A DNA stretch of 19,819 nucleotides, taken from NCBI GenBank assembly GCA_900555045.1, contig USJW01000093.1, positions 1 through 19,819 of the forward strand, given 5' to 3'. Positions 1-7,812 of this stretch are shown in pieces. Position numbers and translations under genes: made by a program. Each line of letters opens with the position of its first letter. The stretch's first letter is position 1. The DNA comes from an uncultured Clostridium sp. (lineage in GTDB: Bacteria > Bacillota > Clostridia > Lachnospirales > Lachnospiraceae). The notes below the pieces were generated by a model, which had not been told where the DNA came from, did no database searches, and saw only the letters and a list, made by a program, of their open reading frames with translations.

Positions 1-310
1 CTTTATCAAAATAAGTTTTGAAATCCCGGGCTTTCCAGAAGTAGTCCTCCTCAAAGTTTAAGTATATGCACCTTCCGTGCGCGCCGATGGATGCGGCCAT
101 GAGCTTCCATAATCTATTAAGTGATCACTCGGTGTACACGGATATACAATTCATCTCTGCAATCTTGCTGGTGACTGTCATTCCATAGTCCTTTTCCTTC
201 TCCACATAGGATGACTCGGACCATGAATGATAGCGGAACTCCTTGTCCAGGATATCCATTCCTTGACCTGCATCGGGAGTTTCTTCGCCAACTCTATTTT
301 CCTCCCTCAA
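1..310 (-). other. Unassigned left edge: open frame interrupted by one TGA
   Basis: This stretch, downstream of the kinase operon terminator, holds no gene I can name. One minus-strand frame is open from about 310 to the window edge except for a single TGA at 125-127. Upstream of the stop it reads through KEFRYHSWSESSYVEKEKDY; downstream, after a short link, it reads AASIGAHGRCIYLNFEEDYF. Both halves have a protein-like composition. The only starts in the upstream half are a TTG at 308-310, which abuts the terminator T-tract, and an internal ATG, and neither has a convincing ribosome binding site. It could be a decayed gene with a nonsense mutation, the 3' end of one short gene followed by another entering from the left, or chance. 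I do not recognise the family. Confidence 0.2.
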
Positions 311-340
311 AAAGCGCCCCAGCCATTCCAGCCAGGGCGC
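309..340 (-). terminator. Rho-independent terminator of the sugar-acid operon
   Basis: Read on the minus strand, arms at 331-340 and 314-323 form a 10-bp stem (GCGCCCTGGC with GCTGGGGCGC, two G-U pairs) around a 7-nt loop. A run of five T follows at 313-309. It lies about 70 nt beyond the kinase stop codon, as expected for the end of the four-gene operon. Confidence 0.85.
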
Positions 341-409
341 CTCAATTATATAGACACCTTCATTTTACGCCTCGAATCGGAATCATGCAGGTAAAATTTG
401 CCTCCTTCC

Positions 410-1918
410 CTACACAAAACTCCCATACACATTCTCCTCCTCCAGCGCATTATACAGCTTATGCTTCCGCTCCAACAGCTTTAACGTCCTTGCGGCGTTC
501 TCCGGCAGCGGCGAGAAAATCTTCGGCTGGTCGGACACCATGTGGTGGTACGCTTCCTCCACATCCCGGTAGACGCCCAGGGTGACCGCTGCGATCATCG
601 CGGCCCCCAGGGAGGAGGCCTCGCTGTTCTTGTAGCGGGCTACCTTCTTGTTGTAGATGTCCGCCTGGATCTGGCAGAATAAGTCGGAGCGGACCATGCC
701 GCCGGCCACGCTGACCGTGCCGATCTCACCGGAGGTGATCTCGATCAGACTCACATTGTCGTTGATCTCGATGGCGATGCCCTCCATGATGGCCCGGATC
801 ATGTCGCCCCGCTTGGTGTTGAGCGAGAGGTTGAAGAACATGCCCTTGGCGATCGGGTTCCAGAAGGGCGCTGCGCTCCCCTCGAAGTGGGGCAGAAGCA
901 TGACGCCGTGGGCCCCCACCGGGGACTTTGCCGCCTCCTCGTTCATCCGGTCGTAGGCCGCGTCGCTGTCCGCTAAATCCGGGCAGAGCTGCTCCTTCAT
1001 CCACCGGTACGTGGAGCCCGTGTTGAAGATTCCGGCCTCCATGATCCACTGTCCCGCGATGGCCGAGGCCTGGCACAGGACTCTGGCGCTGCGCTCAAAG
1101 GCCGGCTGCTCCACCGCGCAGATCACAAAGGATCCGGTCCCGGTGTTGGCCTCCGCCGTCCCCGGCTTCACCACGCCCAGGGCCACGGCCGCGTTCTGCT
1201 GGTCCCCACCCGCCAAAATGACGGGAAGGCCCGCGGGCAGCCCGGTCGCCTTTGCCAGCTCATCCGTCAGGCCGCCCCCGATGGTTCCCGGGGCCACCAG
1301 CCGCGGCAGGCGCTCCTCGCCGATGCCCGCCTCCGCCAGAAGCTCCCGGTCCCACTGGAAGGTTTTGATGTCCATGAGCATGGTCCGGCAGGCCTGGGAG
1401 TGGTCCGTCACGTACTCGCCGGTGAGAAAGTGAATCACCAGGTCCTGCACGCCGATCAACCGGTCCGCCGCCCTGTAAATCTCCGGCTGGTTCTCCCTCA
1501 GCCACAATATCTTCGGAAGTACGAAATAGGGGTTGATCCTGAGCCCGGTGCGGCGGTACAGGCCCTGCATGGTGTACTTTTCGATCAGCTGGCCGCACTG
1601 CTTTACCGTCCGTTTGTCCTGCCACATAATGGCGCTTCTCATGGGCTTTCCGTCCGCTCCCATGGGGATCAGCGAGGACCTCTGGGAGGTCACGGTGATC
1701 GCCTGAGGGCGGTCATCGCCCTCCTTAAAATACCCGGAGACCCCGCTCAGACAATGGACCGCTGCGTCCAGCCAGGACTGCGGGTCCTGCTCCACATAGC
1801 CGGGCGCAGGAAAGTCCGAGTGGTATTCATGATACGAGGTCCCCCTCTGGCTGCCGTCCAGCCCGTAGATCACGGCCCGCATGCCCGATGTACCGATATC
1901 AAGCGCAATCAAACTCAT
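410..1918 (-). CDS. FGGY-family carbohydrate kinase
   Basis: This is an ATP-dependent cytoplasmic sugar or sugar-acid kinase with the two-domain actin-like FGGY fold (xylulokinase, gluconokinase, glycerol kinase relatives). Its 502 residues are normal for the family. Visible signatures are the N-terminal nucleotide loop DIGTSGMR at 7-14, MWQDKR at 98-103, GGDQQNA at 237-243 with D239 as the likely catalytic base, NTGTGS near 258-263, and the C-terminal FGGY region AGGMVRSD at 405-412. I place the start at the second ATG (1918): the AGAGG is 7 nt from it but only 1 nt from the ATG at 1924, and MSLIALDIGTSG is a typical FGGY beginning. It is the last gene of a dehydrogenase-aldolase-GntP-kinase operon. 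The substrate cannot be read from sequence; the GntP neighbour suggests an aldonate, keto-aldonate or derived ketose. The family call is secure; xylulose or gluconate specificity would be a guess. Confidence 0.93.
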   Translation of the reverse strand: MSLIALDIGTSGMRAVIYGLDGSQRGTSYHEYHSDFPAPGYVEQDPQSWLDAAVHCLSGVSGYFKEGDDRPQAITVTSQRSSLIPMGADGKPMRSAIMWQDKRTVKQCGQLIEKYTMQGLYRRTGLRINPYFVLPKILWLRENQPEIYRAADRLIGVQDLVIHFLTGEYVTDHSQACRTMLMDIKTFQWDRELLAEAGIGEERLPRLVAPGTIGGGLTDELAKATGLPAGLPVILAGGDQQNAAVALGVVKPGTAEANTGTGSFVICAVEQPAFERSARVLCQASAIAGQWIMEAGIFNTGSTYRWMKEQLCPDLADSDAAYDRMNEEAAKSPVGAHGVMLLPHFEGSAAPFWNPIAKGMFFNLSLNTKRGDMIRAIMEGIAIEINDNVSLIEITSGEIGTVSVAGGMVRSDLFCQIQADIYNKKVARYKNSEASSLGAAMIAAVTLGVYRDVEEAYHHMVSDQPKIFSPLPENAARTLKLLERKHKLYNALEEENVYGSFV

Positions 1919-1932
1919 TTCCATACCTCTTT

Positions 1933-1974
1933 TCTACCTTACAAAATCTATCTTACAAAATCTGTCCTACAAAA
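1933..1974. repeat. Three tandem 14-bp repeats between GntP and kinase genes
   Basis: Plus-strand units are TCTACCTTACAAAA (1933-1946), TCTATCTTACAAAA (1947-1960) and TCTGTCCTACAAAA (1961-1974), head to tail without spacers. The third unit contains the GntP stop codon (1967-1969) and the last GntP residues. The array separates that stop from the kinase ribosome binding site and probably arose by duplication of the gntP 3' end. Confidence 0.8.
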
Positions 1975-3340
1975 GTCCCGGAAGCGCTGTGGTAAACAGG
2001 CTGAGCACCACAATGATCACCAGCGCCGTGACGCCCGCGATGGTGCCGCCGGCCGTCCAAACGCGCATCGTGCCGGGCACGTCAAATTTGCTGAACCGGT
2101 TGATCACCCAGAACCCGGAGTCGTTGGGCAGCGATAAGCCGATGCCGCCTGCGCAGATCGCCAGGGCTACAAGGATCGGGGAGACCGTGGCCATTCCCGC
2201 CACGATGGGGGAAAAGATTGCGGAGGTTGTCACAAGCGCCACGGTGGTGGAGCCCTGGGCCGCCCTCAGCACCTGGCTGATCACGAACGCCGCCACGATC
2301 ATGGCGATGCCTGCGCCCTGGGTCATTCCTGACATGCCGCCCACCAGCTTCTCGCCGATTCCGGTGGCGTTGATGATGGCGCCGAAGGCACCGCCCGCGC
2401 CAGTGATGGCAAGAATGATGCCGGACTGGGTTGCAGCCTCGGTGACGACCTCATTGAAGGAAACCTTGATGTACTTTTTCAGCGAGAAGAACGCGGCCAA
2501 AAGGCCGATGAGCAGTGCGATGTTCTTGTTTCCGATAAAGCTGAAGAATATGTACGCCGACGATCCCGGCTCCAGGAACATGGAGACCACGGTGCCCACC
2601 AGGATGATGATGATGGGGAGGAAGATCAGGAAAATTCCCATGCCGCCGGTGGGCAGGTCGGCCGACTCCGCAATCTCGCCCTCGTCGATGTCGTCAAAGG
2701 CGTTGGCGAAGTCCTCCGAATACCCAGGCTTTTTGCCCAGATACTTGCCGTACAATACGCCGCCGACCAGGGAGGCCGGAAGGCTCACGATGATGCTGTA
2801 GATCAGAAAGAAACCGATGTTGACTCCCATGGTGCCGGCCACCGCGATGGGTCCGGGGGTGGGGATGACCATGGCGTGGGTCACGATCAGGCCCACGGAC
2901 AGCGAGGTCACTAAGGACACGAAGGGAATCTTGCCCTTTCTGGAAAGGGATTTCACCAGGTTCACCAGGATCACGAACGCCGCGTCAAAGAACACCGGGA
3001 TGGACACGATGTAGCCGGTCAGGTTGACGGCCAGATTGGCATTCTTCTGCCCGGTCATCCGCAGCATCAGCGCGGCGATCTGGCTGGTGCAGCCGGATAT
3101 GTGCAGGAGATGCCCAAGGCCCACGCCCAGGATGATCAGGATGCCGATGCCCTGCATCGTGCTTCCGAATCCGCTCGCCAGGCCGTCCGCCACCTGCGTG
3201 AGCGGGAGCCCTGCCAGTATGCCCATAATCAGGCCGCCGATCAGCAGCGCCAAAAACGGGTGCAGATTGAATTTAATGATGGATACCAAAACAAAGATCA
3301 GCGAAATTGCAAAAACTACTAATAATATACCTAACCCCAT
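1967..3340 (-). CDS. GntP-family gluconate/sugar-acid permease
   Basis: This is an inner-membrane proton-coupled transporter of the GntP family, which carries gluconate, idonate, fructuronate, glycerate and related hydroxy acids. Its 457 residues match the family's usual length (about 440-460) and are almost entirely hydrophobic segments apart from an acidic central loop near 205-232. Family signatures include IPVFFDAAFV at 114-123, HAMVIPTPGP at 155-164, QGSTTVA at 362-368 and LPNDSGFWV at 404-412. The start ATG follows GGAGGAGG by 6 nt. It lies 68 bp after the aldolase gene and 48 bp before the kinase start, in one operon. Its presence is the main reason to think the operon handles a sugar acid rather than a neutral sugar. 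The exact ligand is unknown. Confidence 0.94.
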   Translation of the reverse strand: MGLGILLVVFAISLIFVLVSIIKFNLHPFLALLIGGLIMGILAGLPLTQVADGLASGFGSTMQGIGILIILGVGLGHLLHISGCTSQIAALMLRMTGQKNANLAVNLTGYIVSIPVFFDAAFVILVNLVKSLSRKGKIPFVSLVTSLSVGLIVTHAMVIPTPGPIAVAGTMGVNIGFFLIYSIIVSLPASLVGGVLYGKYLGKKPGYSEDFANAFDDIDEGEIAESADLPTGGMGIFLIFLPIIIILVGTVVSMFLEPGSSAYIFFSFIGNKNIALLIGLLAAFFSLKKYIKVSFNEVVTEAATQSGIILAITGAGGAFGAIINATGIGEKLVGGMSGMTQGAGIAMIVAAFVISQVLRAAQGSTTVALVTTSAIFSPIVAGMATVSPILVALAICAGGIGLSLPNDSGFWVINRFSKFDVPGTMRVWTAGGTIAGVTALVIIVVLSLFTTALPGLL

Positions 3341-3408
3341 TCTGCTTCCTCCTCCATTTGGATTGATTGCTCAGAGATTTGCCGGGTTCCCCGTCTCATT
3401 TGGCCGGG

Positions 3409-4245
3409 CTATTCTCTGAAGAAATTCATGTACTTCTTGACAATCTCCTTGACATAGCCGATCTGCGCCAGCGACAGCACTGAAAAATGGGGTTCCTCTT
3501 TCATCAGATACTGCTTCGTCTGCTCCACAGTGTAGACCGATATCTCCGTGTTCACATTGATCTTGGCAATTCCATGGCGGATGCACGCGAGTATGTCCTT
3601 CTCCGGGATGCCGGAACCGCCGTGGAGCACTAACGGCATGTTGAGCTTCTCGTTGATGGCGTTTAGGATGTCGATCCGGATGTTGGGCTTTCCCTTGTAC
3701 AGCCCGTGCACCGTCCCGACGGAGACGGCCAGCGCATCCACGCCGGTCTCATCCACAAACTGCTTGGCTGCGTCCGGGTCCGTGTAGGCCTCCACATCCG
3801 CCGCCGTGCCCTCGTGGGATTTCTCCCCCGCCGCCAGGCTTCCCAGCTCCGCCTCCACGGAGACGCCGCAGGCATGAGCCACGCGGCACACCTCCCTCGT
3901 GTTCTTAAGGTTCTCCGCAAACGGCAGCGCAGAGCCGTCGTACATCACTGAGCCGAAGCCCGCCTTGATCGCCCGGTATACCACCTCCTTGTCCTTGCAG
4001 TGGTCTAAGTGCAGGCACACCGGGATGGGGGCGTCCTTTGCCAGGCTCTCCGCCATGGCCGCCGCCGTCTCCACCGTCATGTTTGCCAGGTACTTTGCCC
4101 CGAAGGCCAGGATGACCGGTGTTCCGGTCTCCACACCCGCGTCCACAATCCCCTTAAAGGTCTCATAGTTGTACCCGTTGAAGGAGCCCACTGCATAGTA
4201 ATTTTTATATGCTTCATCCAAAATATGTTTTAAATTGACCAGCAC
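3409..4245 (-). CDS. Class II aldolase, KbaY/GatY/FbaA type
   Basis: This is a zinc-dependent class II aldolase (ketose-bisphosphate aldolase family) that cleaves a phosphorylated ketose to DHAP and an aldehyde. Its 278 residues fit the short KbaY/GatY branch. Conserved residues are all visible: catalytic D81 beside zinc ligand H82 in LHLDH, E133 in EAELG, zinc ligands H180 (GTVHG) and H208 (LHGGSG), the phosphate loop GGSG at 209-212, and NVNTE at 230-234. The start is GTG at 4245, 8 nt after GGAGG; an ATG at 4252-4250 is out of frame. It starts 18 bp after the dehydrogenase stop codon. Context argues against housekeeping glycolysis and for cleavage of a phosphorylated keto-acid or ketose made by the operon's kinase, as IolJ does in inositol catabolism. 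Tagatose- or fructose-bisphosphate activity remains possible. Confidence 0.92.
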   Translation of the reverse strand: MLVNLKHILDEAYKNYYAVGSFNGYNYETFKGIVDAGVETGTPVILAFGAKYLANMTVETAAAMAESLAKDAPIPVCLHLDHCKDKEVVYRAIKAGFGSVMYDGSALPFAENLKNTREVCRVAHACGVSVEAELGSLAAGEKSHEGTAADVEAYTDPDAAKQFVDETGVDALAVSVGTVHGLYKGKPNIRIDILNAINEKLNMPLVLHGGSGIPEKDILACIRHGIAKINVNTEISVYTVEQTKQYLMKEEPHFSVLSLAQIGYVKEIVKKYMNFFRE

Positions 4246-4263
4246 GTCTCATTCCTCCCAAGC

Positions 4264-5349
4264 TTATTTTCTGACGGAAGCCACCCAGGCCTTAAAGCCC
4301 TCGTCCTCCAGCACGGCGCGGTTCACGATAAAGCGGGCATCCCCTTCGTTTAAGAATTTGGCCACATCCTCAAGCAGCAGGTAGGGGGAGTTGGTCAGGG
4401 CATCCGTCGTGGTCCCGGCGATGTGGGTGGTGAGCGTCACGTTGTCCAGAGTCATGAACGGGCTGTCCGCGGGGATCGGCTCGGTGGTGAACACATCCAG
4501 CGCGGCTCCCATGATCCGCTTCTGCTCCAGGGCCGCCGCCAGGGCATCCTGATCGATCAGCCCGGCGCGCCCGGTGTTGATAAAGTAGGCGGTGGGCTTC
4601 ATGAGCGCAATCTCCTTCTCGCCGATCATCTTTTTGTTCTCGGCGGTCAGACGCGCGTGGACGGAGATAAAATCGCTGTTTCTCAGCAGGTCCTCAAGCT
4701 CCACCTTCTTGGCTCCCAGGGCCTCGATGGCCTCCGCGGGGGTGTAGGGGTCGTACACCACAATGTCCACCTCAAAGCCCGAGAGCTTCTTCGCCACCAG
4801 GCGGCCGATGTGTCCGAAGCCCACAAGTCCGATGGTCTTTCCGTGCAGCTCCGGGATGGAATCGCTGTTCACAAAGGTCTTTCTCCACTGCCCGCTCCGG
4901 ATCGCATTGTGGGCTCTGGCAATGTTTCTGCACTCGGCCAGCATCATGCCGATGGCGAAATCAGATACCGCATGGGCGTTGCGACCCTGCACGTTGAACA
5001 CCAGGATCCCGCGCTTTGTGGCCTCATCCACGTTGACGTTCTCTAAGCCCGCCCGGGAAACGCCCACCAGCCGCAGGTTCGGCATGGCGTCCATCACCTT
5101 GCTGGACACGGGCACGAACAGTCCCATGAGCGCCTGGGCGTCCTTGCCCTCCTTTAAGATGGTCTCATCCACCGTCTCGATCTCCGGTCCCCGCTTTTCC
5201 ACCTCCAGGCGCCGGTACTGAAGCTTTCCCCAGTCCTTCTCCCAGTCATTCACCACCAGCTGTGCGCCGTAATTCCCGAGATATTTCTCCCACGCCTTCT
5301 TAAAGCCCTCTCCTCCGATCATCGCATCTCCTAAAAGTATCGCCTTCAT
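4264..5349 (-). CDS. D-isomer-specific 2-hydroxyacid dehydrogenase
   Basis: This is a cytoplasmic NAD-dependent oxidoreductase of the D-2-hydroxyacid dehydrogenase family (phosphoglycerate dehydrogenase, hydroxypyruvate and 2-ketogluconate reductase relatives). The N-terminal substrate domain (about 1-125) is followed by a Rossmann fold with GFGHIG at 177-182. D200 after strand two favours NAD over NADP. The catalytic triad is present: R261 in NTGRAG, E290 in FTTEP and H309 in TTHIAG. At 361 residues it lacks the C-terminal ACT domain of many SerA enzymes, so biosynthetic serine synthesis is unlikely. It is the first gene after the consensus promoter and two palindromes, so probably the most directly regulated. 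It may oxidise an imported aldonate at C2, or reduce a keto-acid product such as hydroxypyruvate; the sequence does not decide. Confidence 0.9.
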   Translation of the reverse strand: MKAILLGDAMIGGEGFKKAWEKYLGNYGAQLVVNDWEKDWGKLQYRRLEVEKRGPEIETVDETILKEGKDAQALMGLFVPVSSKVMDAMPNLRLVGVSRAGLENVNVDEATKRGILVFNVQGRNAHAVSDFAIGMMLAECRNIARAHNAIRSGQWRKTFVNSDSIPELHGKTIGLVGFGHIGRLVAKKLSGFEVDIVVYDPYTPAEAIEALGAKKVELEDLLRNSDFISVHARLTAENKKMIGEKEIALMKPTAYFINTGRAGLIDQDALAAALEQKRIMGAALDVFTTEPIPADSPFMTLDNVTLTTHIAGTTTDALTNSPYLLLEDVAKFLNEGDARFIVNRAVLEDEGFKAWVASVRK

Positions 5350-5371
5350 TGTTTTTCCCCTTTCCTTTTAT

Positions 5372-5385
5372 TAGTAATTTTACTA
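5372..5385. promoter_or_regulatory. Palindromic operator candidate, distal
   Basis: TAGTAA-TT-TTACTA is a perfect 6-bp inverted repeat with a 2-nt centre, between the promoter and the dehydrogenase start. Its centre is 32 bp, about three helical turns, from the second palindrome. It resembles the TGTARTTTTACTACA-type sites known for the RpiR-family regulator HexR, so the RpiR gene immediately upstream is the likely binder. Confidence 0.6.
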
Positions 5386-5402
5386 CTCTACATTAGCTAT
5401 AA

Positions 5403-5418
5403 GTAGCATTATTGCTAC
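5403..5418. promoter_or_regulatory. Palindromic operator candidate, proximal
   Basis: GTAGCA-TTAT-TGCTAC is a perfect 6-bp inverted repeat lying roughly at +5 to +20 relative to the predicted transcription start. A repressor bound here would block initiation or early elongation. Half-sites share the TAGYA core with the distal palindrome. Confidence 0.6.
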
Positions 5419-5429
5419 CATCTAGGTGA

Positions 5430-5458
5430 ATATTACATCTTTATTCCCTGCTTGTCAA
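5430..5458 (-). promoter_or_regulatory. Sigma-A promoter of the sugar-acid operon
   Basis: On the minus strand the -35 box is TTGACA (5458-5453), a perfect consensus, followed by 17 bp and -10 box TAATAT (5435-5430). The start should fall near 5423, giving a leader of about 75 nt that contains both palindromes. Such a strong core promoter with downstream operators fits negative control. Confidence 0.8.
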
Positions 5459-5481
5459 TACAGTTTTACCGAAATTAACGC

Positions 5482-5532
5482 AAAAATAGCGCCATCCCTG
5501 CTGCAAACATTACAATACAAGGTATGACGCTA
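5482..5532 (-). terminator. Possible terminator after the RpiR1 gene
   Basis: On the minus strand TAGCGTCAT (5532-5524) pairs with ATGGCGCTA (5495-5487), 9 bp with one G-U, followed directly by five T. The loop is long (28 nt), which lowers confidence. It lies between the RpiR stop codon and the operon promoter, where a terminator would insulate the two units. Confidence 0.5.
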
Positions 5533-5551
5533 CAATTATGATTATGTTAAT

Positions 5552-6400
5552 TTACACTTTATTTTTGGCAACCGCCTGTCTGGACTTGTGAACCTGCACC
5601 ATAATGCGGTCCCCCATGGCGGTCACAAGGCTCACGTAGATGATATCGATGATCACCAGCTGGACGATCCTGGAGGTCATGGCGTCGGAGCGGAACATGG
5701 TCTCCCGGGACGAGCTGCACAGAAGATATGTGGCGTGGTTTGCCAGCGTGGACTTGGCGTAGCTGGTCACCGCGCAGATCTCGCAGCCCTGCTCTTTGGC
5801 GATGGCGGCCATGTCCAGCACCTCCCTGCTCTCCCCGGAGTGCGAAAACAGCAGGAGGAACGCGTTCTGGTCCAGCCCGGTGGCCAGGATATTCATGATG
5901 TGGGGGTCGTTGCTGCACACCACGTTGAGCCCCAGCTTGATTAACTTGTGGTACATGTCCATGGCGATAAACCCGGAGGCGCCCACTCCCGCCACCACGA
6001 TGCGGTTGGCGGTCCGGATCTTTTTGACCACCTTCTCCACGCTCTCCGGGTCGATGATCTGGCGGCTGTCCGCGATGGACGCGACGGTGGAGTGGATGAT
6101 CTTGTCGATGATCTCCCGCTCCGAGTCGTGGAAGCCCACGTCGTTGTACACCGTCTCCTGCCGGTTTTTGGAGAGCTCCTGGGTCAGATTGATCCGGAAC
6201 AGCTGGTAGGAGTTGTAGTTTAACTTGCGCAGAAAGCGCAGCACGGTGGTCTCGCTGACGTTGCACGCCGCCGCAATCTCATTCAGCGTATTCATCATCA
6301 CCTTATCCGGATTTTTCAAGATATAATCCGCCACATTTTTCTGTGAACTGGACAGTGTATTGTACTTTGTCCTGATCAGTGAAAATATCTGATCCCCCAC
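5552..6400 (-). CDS. RpiR-family transcriptional regulator (RpiR1)
   Basis: This is an RpiR/MurR-type regulator, 282 residues, with an N-terminal helix-turn-helix (about 37-62, EIAAACNVSETTVLRFLRKL) and a C-terminal SIS sugar-phosphate domain (about 115-255) carrying VAGVGASG at 136-143 and the phosphate-binding SHSGES at 186-191. The longer frame begins at an ATG at 6457 that overlaps the M20 gene and has no ribosome binding site. A GTG at 6400 follows a perfect AGGAGGAG by about 7 nt and is preferred; this leaves 38 bp after the M20 stop codon. It sits directly upstream of the sugar-acid operon, so it probably binds the two palindromes there and senses a phosphorylated intermediate made by the kinase. 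It is likely co-transcribed with the M20 gene. Confidence 0.9.
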   Translation of the reverse strand: MGDQIFSLIRTKYNTLSSSQKNVADYILKNPDKVMMNTLNEIAAACNVSETTVLRFLRKLNYNSYQLFRINLTQELSKNRQETVYNDVGFHDSEREIIDKIIHSTVASIADSRQIIDPESVEKVVKKIRTANRIVVAGVGASGFIAMDMYHKLIKLGLNVVCSNDPHIMNILATGLDQNAFLLLFSHSGESREVLDMAAIAKEQGCEICAVTSYAKSTLANHATYLLCSSSRETMFRSDAMTSRIVQLVIIDIIYVSLVTAMGDRIMVQVHKSRQAVAKNKV

Positions 6401-6438
6401 GGCTATCTCCTCCTCGGCTGTTATTCCCAGCCTTTTCC

Positions 6439-7707
6439 TTATCCCGTAGTATAGCATAGATCATTTTCTAATGCAAATTTAGTTTTCGTTTCTGCCGCCC
6501 CGCTTCCGCTGCCCTCACAGTATCGCACCAGCACCCTGGCCGCCGTCTCCAAATCCTCCAACCTGGAGAATTCCTCCGGGCAGTGACTTAGGCCGTCCCG
6601 GCTGGGGATGAACAGCATGACCGTGTCCAGGGCTGTCCCGAACACCTGGGCGTCGTGGACGGCCCCGCTGTCCATGACCCGGTAGGCGATCCCCAGCTCC
6701 CCGCAGATCTCCTCCATGGCCCTCACCAGCTCTGTCTTCATGGGCACCGCCTCCTCTCTGGCCCCCTGAATGATCTCAAACTCCATCGGGCTCTCCCTCG
6801 CCACCAGCCTGCGGACCTCCTCCCCCAGCCGCTTCCGGTCCGCGTCGCTGGCCGAGCGGATGTCCACGGTAAATCTTACCTGGTTTGGGATCACGTTGCT
6901 GACATTTGGCATGCAAAAGATCTGCCCCACCGTGGCCACGGCCCCGGGATACGCCCGGGTCAGCTGCGGAATCTGGCCGATGATGCGCCCGGCCGCCGCC
7001 AGGGGATCCCGCCGCAGATTCATGGGCGTGGTGCCCGCGTGGTTGCTCAGGCCGTTCACCGTCACGTAGAGCCTTGTGCACCCCACGATGTGCCGCACCA
7101 CGCCGATTCGCTCCCCGCTGCTCCAGAGAATCCCTCCCTGCTCGATGTGGGGCTCGATGAAGCAGACTGCGCGCTCAAGGGCGGTGGTGAGGCGGATGTC
7201 GTCCCGCCCCCTTCCTCCCTTCGCGTACCACCCCTGGGCAAGGCAGGTCTTTAACGTTTTCCCGGTCATGGGATTTTTGTATTCCCCCTCCTTTAAAAGC
7301 CCGCAGACGCGCTTGCTGGACAGAAATCCCTTTGTGAAGGTAATCCCCTCCTCGTCGTTGTTCGCCAGAATATCCAGCGAAAAGGCGGGCTTTGTGCCCG
7401 TCTCCACAAAATGCGCCGCCGCCATCAGCCCCACGGCGATGCCCGCCACCCCGTCGTATTTTCCCCCGTGAATCACCGAGTCGTAGTGGGAGCCGATCAC
7501 CACGCGCTCCGGCCGCTCCCCCTCAAGATGCCCCAGGATGGTCCCGTACGGGTCCGTGCGGACCGCAAGGCCAAGCGCCTCCATGGTCCGGCAGATGTAC
7601 TCCCACCCCATCTGCGACGCCTCCGTGAACGGAAGGCGGGTCACACCGGGGCTCTCGGCCGAGCACCGGCTTAAGTTTTCAATGAATGTCCCTATCTCAA
7701 ACGACAT
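6439..7707 (-). CDS. M20 Zn-dependent amidohydrolase (hydantoinase/carbamoylase family)
   Basis: This is a cytoplasmic metal-dependent amidase of the N-carbamoyl-L-amino-acid hydrolase / allantoate amidohydrolase branch of M20, 422 residues, close to the family norm of about 410. Metal and catalytic positions are in order: H74 in GSHYDS, bridging D85 in GGKYDG, E119/E120 in NNDEEG, H187 in EPHIEQG, the lid-domain NHAGTTPM at 222-229, H351 in SGAVHDAQ and H376 in LSHCPEE. The start ATG follows AAGGAG by about 9 nt. Its gene is divergent from the second RpiR regulator (105-bp gap) and is followed by RpiR1. Allantoate, ureidoglycolate, N-carbamoyl and N-formyl amino acids are all family substrates. 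No other purine or hydantoin gene is in the window, so the substrate is open. Confidence 0.92.
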   Translation of the reverse strand: MSFEIGTFIENLSRCSAESPGVTRLPFTEASQMGWEYICRTMEALGLAVRTDPYGTILGHLEGERPERVVIGSHYDSVIHGGKYDGVAGIAVGLMAAAHFVETGTKPAFSLDILANNDEEGITFTKGFLSSKRVCGLLKEGEYKNPMTGKTLKTCLAQGWYAKGGRGRDDIRLTTALERAVCFIEPHIEQGGILWSSGERIGVVRHIVGCTRLYVTVNGLSNHAGTTPMNLRRDPLAAAGRIIGQIPQLTRAYPGAVATVGQIFCMPNVSNVIPNQVRFTVDIRSASDADRKRLGEEVRRLVARESPMEFEIIQGAREEAVPMKTELVRAMEEICGELGIAYRVMDSGAVHDAQVFGTALDTVMLFIPSRDGLSHCPEEFSRLEDLETAARVLVRYCEGSGSGAAETKTKFALENDLCYTTG

Positions 7708-7739
7708 ACTAAGTTTCTCCTTGATGCTGATACTTCCCC

Positions 7740-7768
7740 TACTTTTTCCCCCGCGATTATGCTATACT
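7740..7768 (+). promoter_or_regulatory. Extended -10 promoter candidate for the RpiR2 gene
   Basis: TGCTATACT at 7760-7768 is an extended -10 element (TGn plus TATACT) about 45 bp before the RpiR2 start. The -35 position (around 7740) is poor, as is common for extended -10 promoters. The opposite strand of the same spot reads CATAAT, so an overlapping promoter for the M20 gene is possible. Confidence 0.45.
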
Positions 7769-7812
7769 GATTCTGAAAAAATACCGCACGCTGAAGGGAA
7801 GAAGGAGCACAC

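Noticed and set aside
211..585. Plus-strand 124-residue open frame
   Set aside because: It runs antisense across the operon terminator and the kinase 3' end; proline/serine-rich shadow composition typical of the reverse strand of GC-rich coding DNA.
1881..2801. Long plus-strand open frame (306 codons) opposite the GntP gene
   Set aside because: Composition is Met/Pro/Ala-rich and mirrors the hydrophobic permease on the other strand; no family signature.
4264..5349. Assignment of the dehydrogenase as SerA (serine biosynthesis)
   Set aside because: No C-terminal ACT domain and the gene sits in a catabolic operon with permease, kinase and aldolase.
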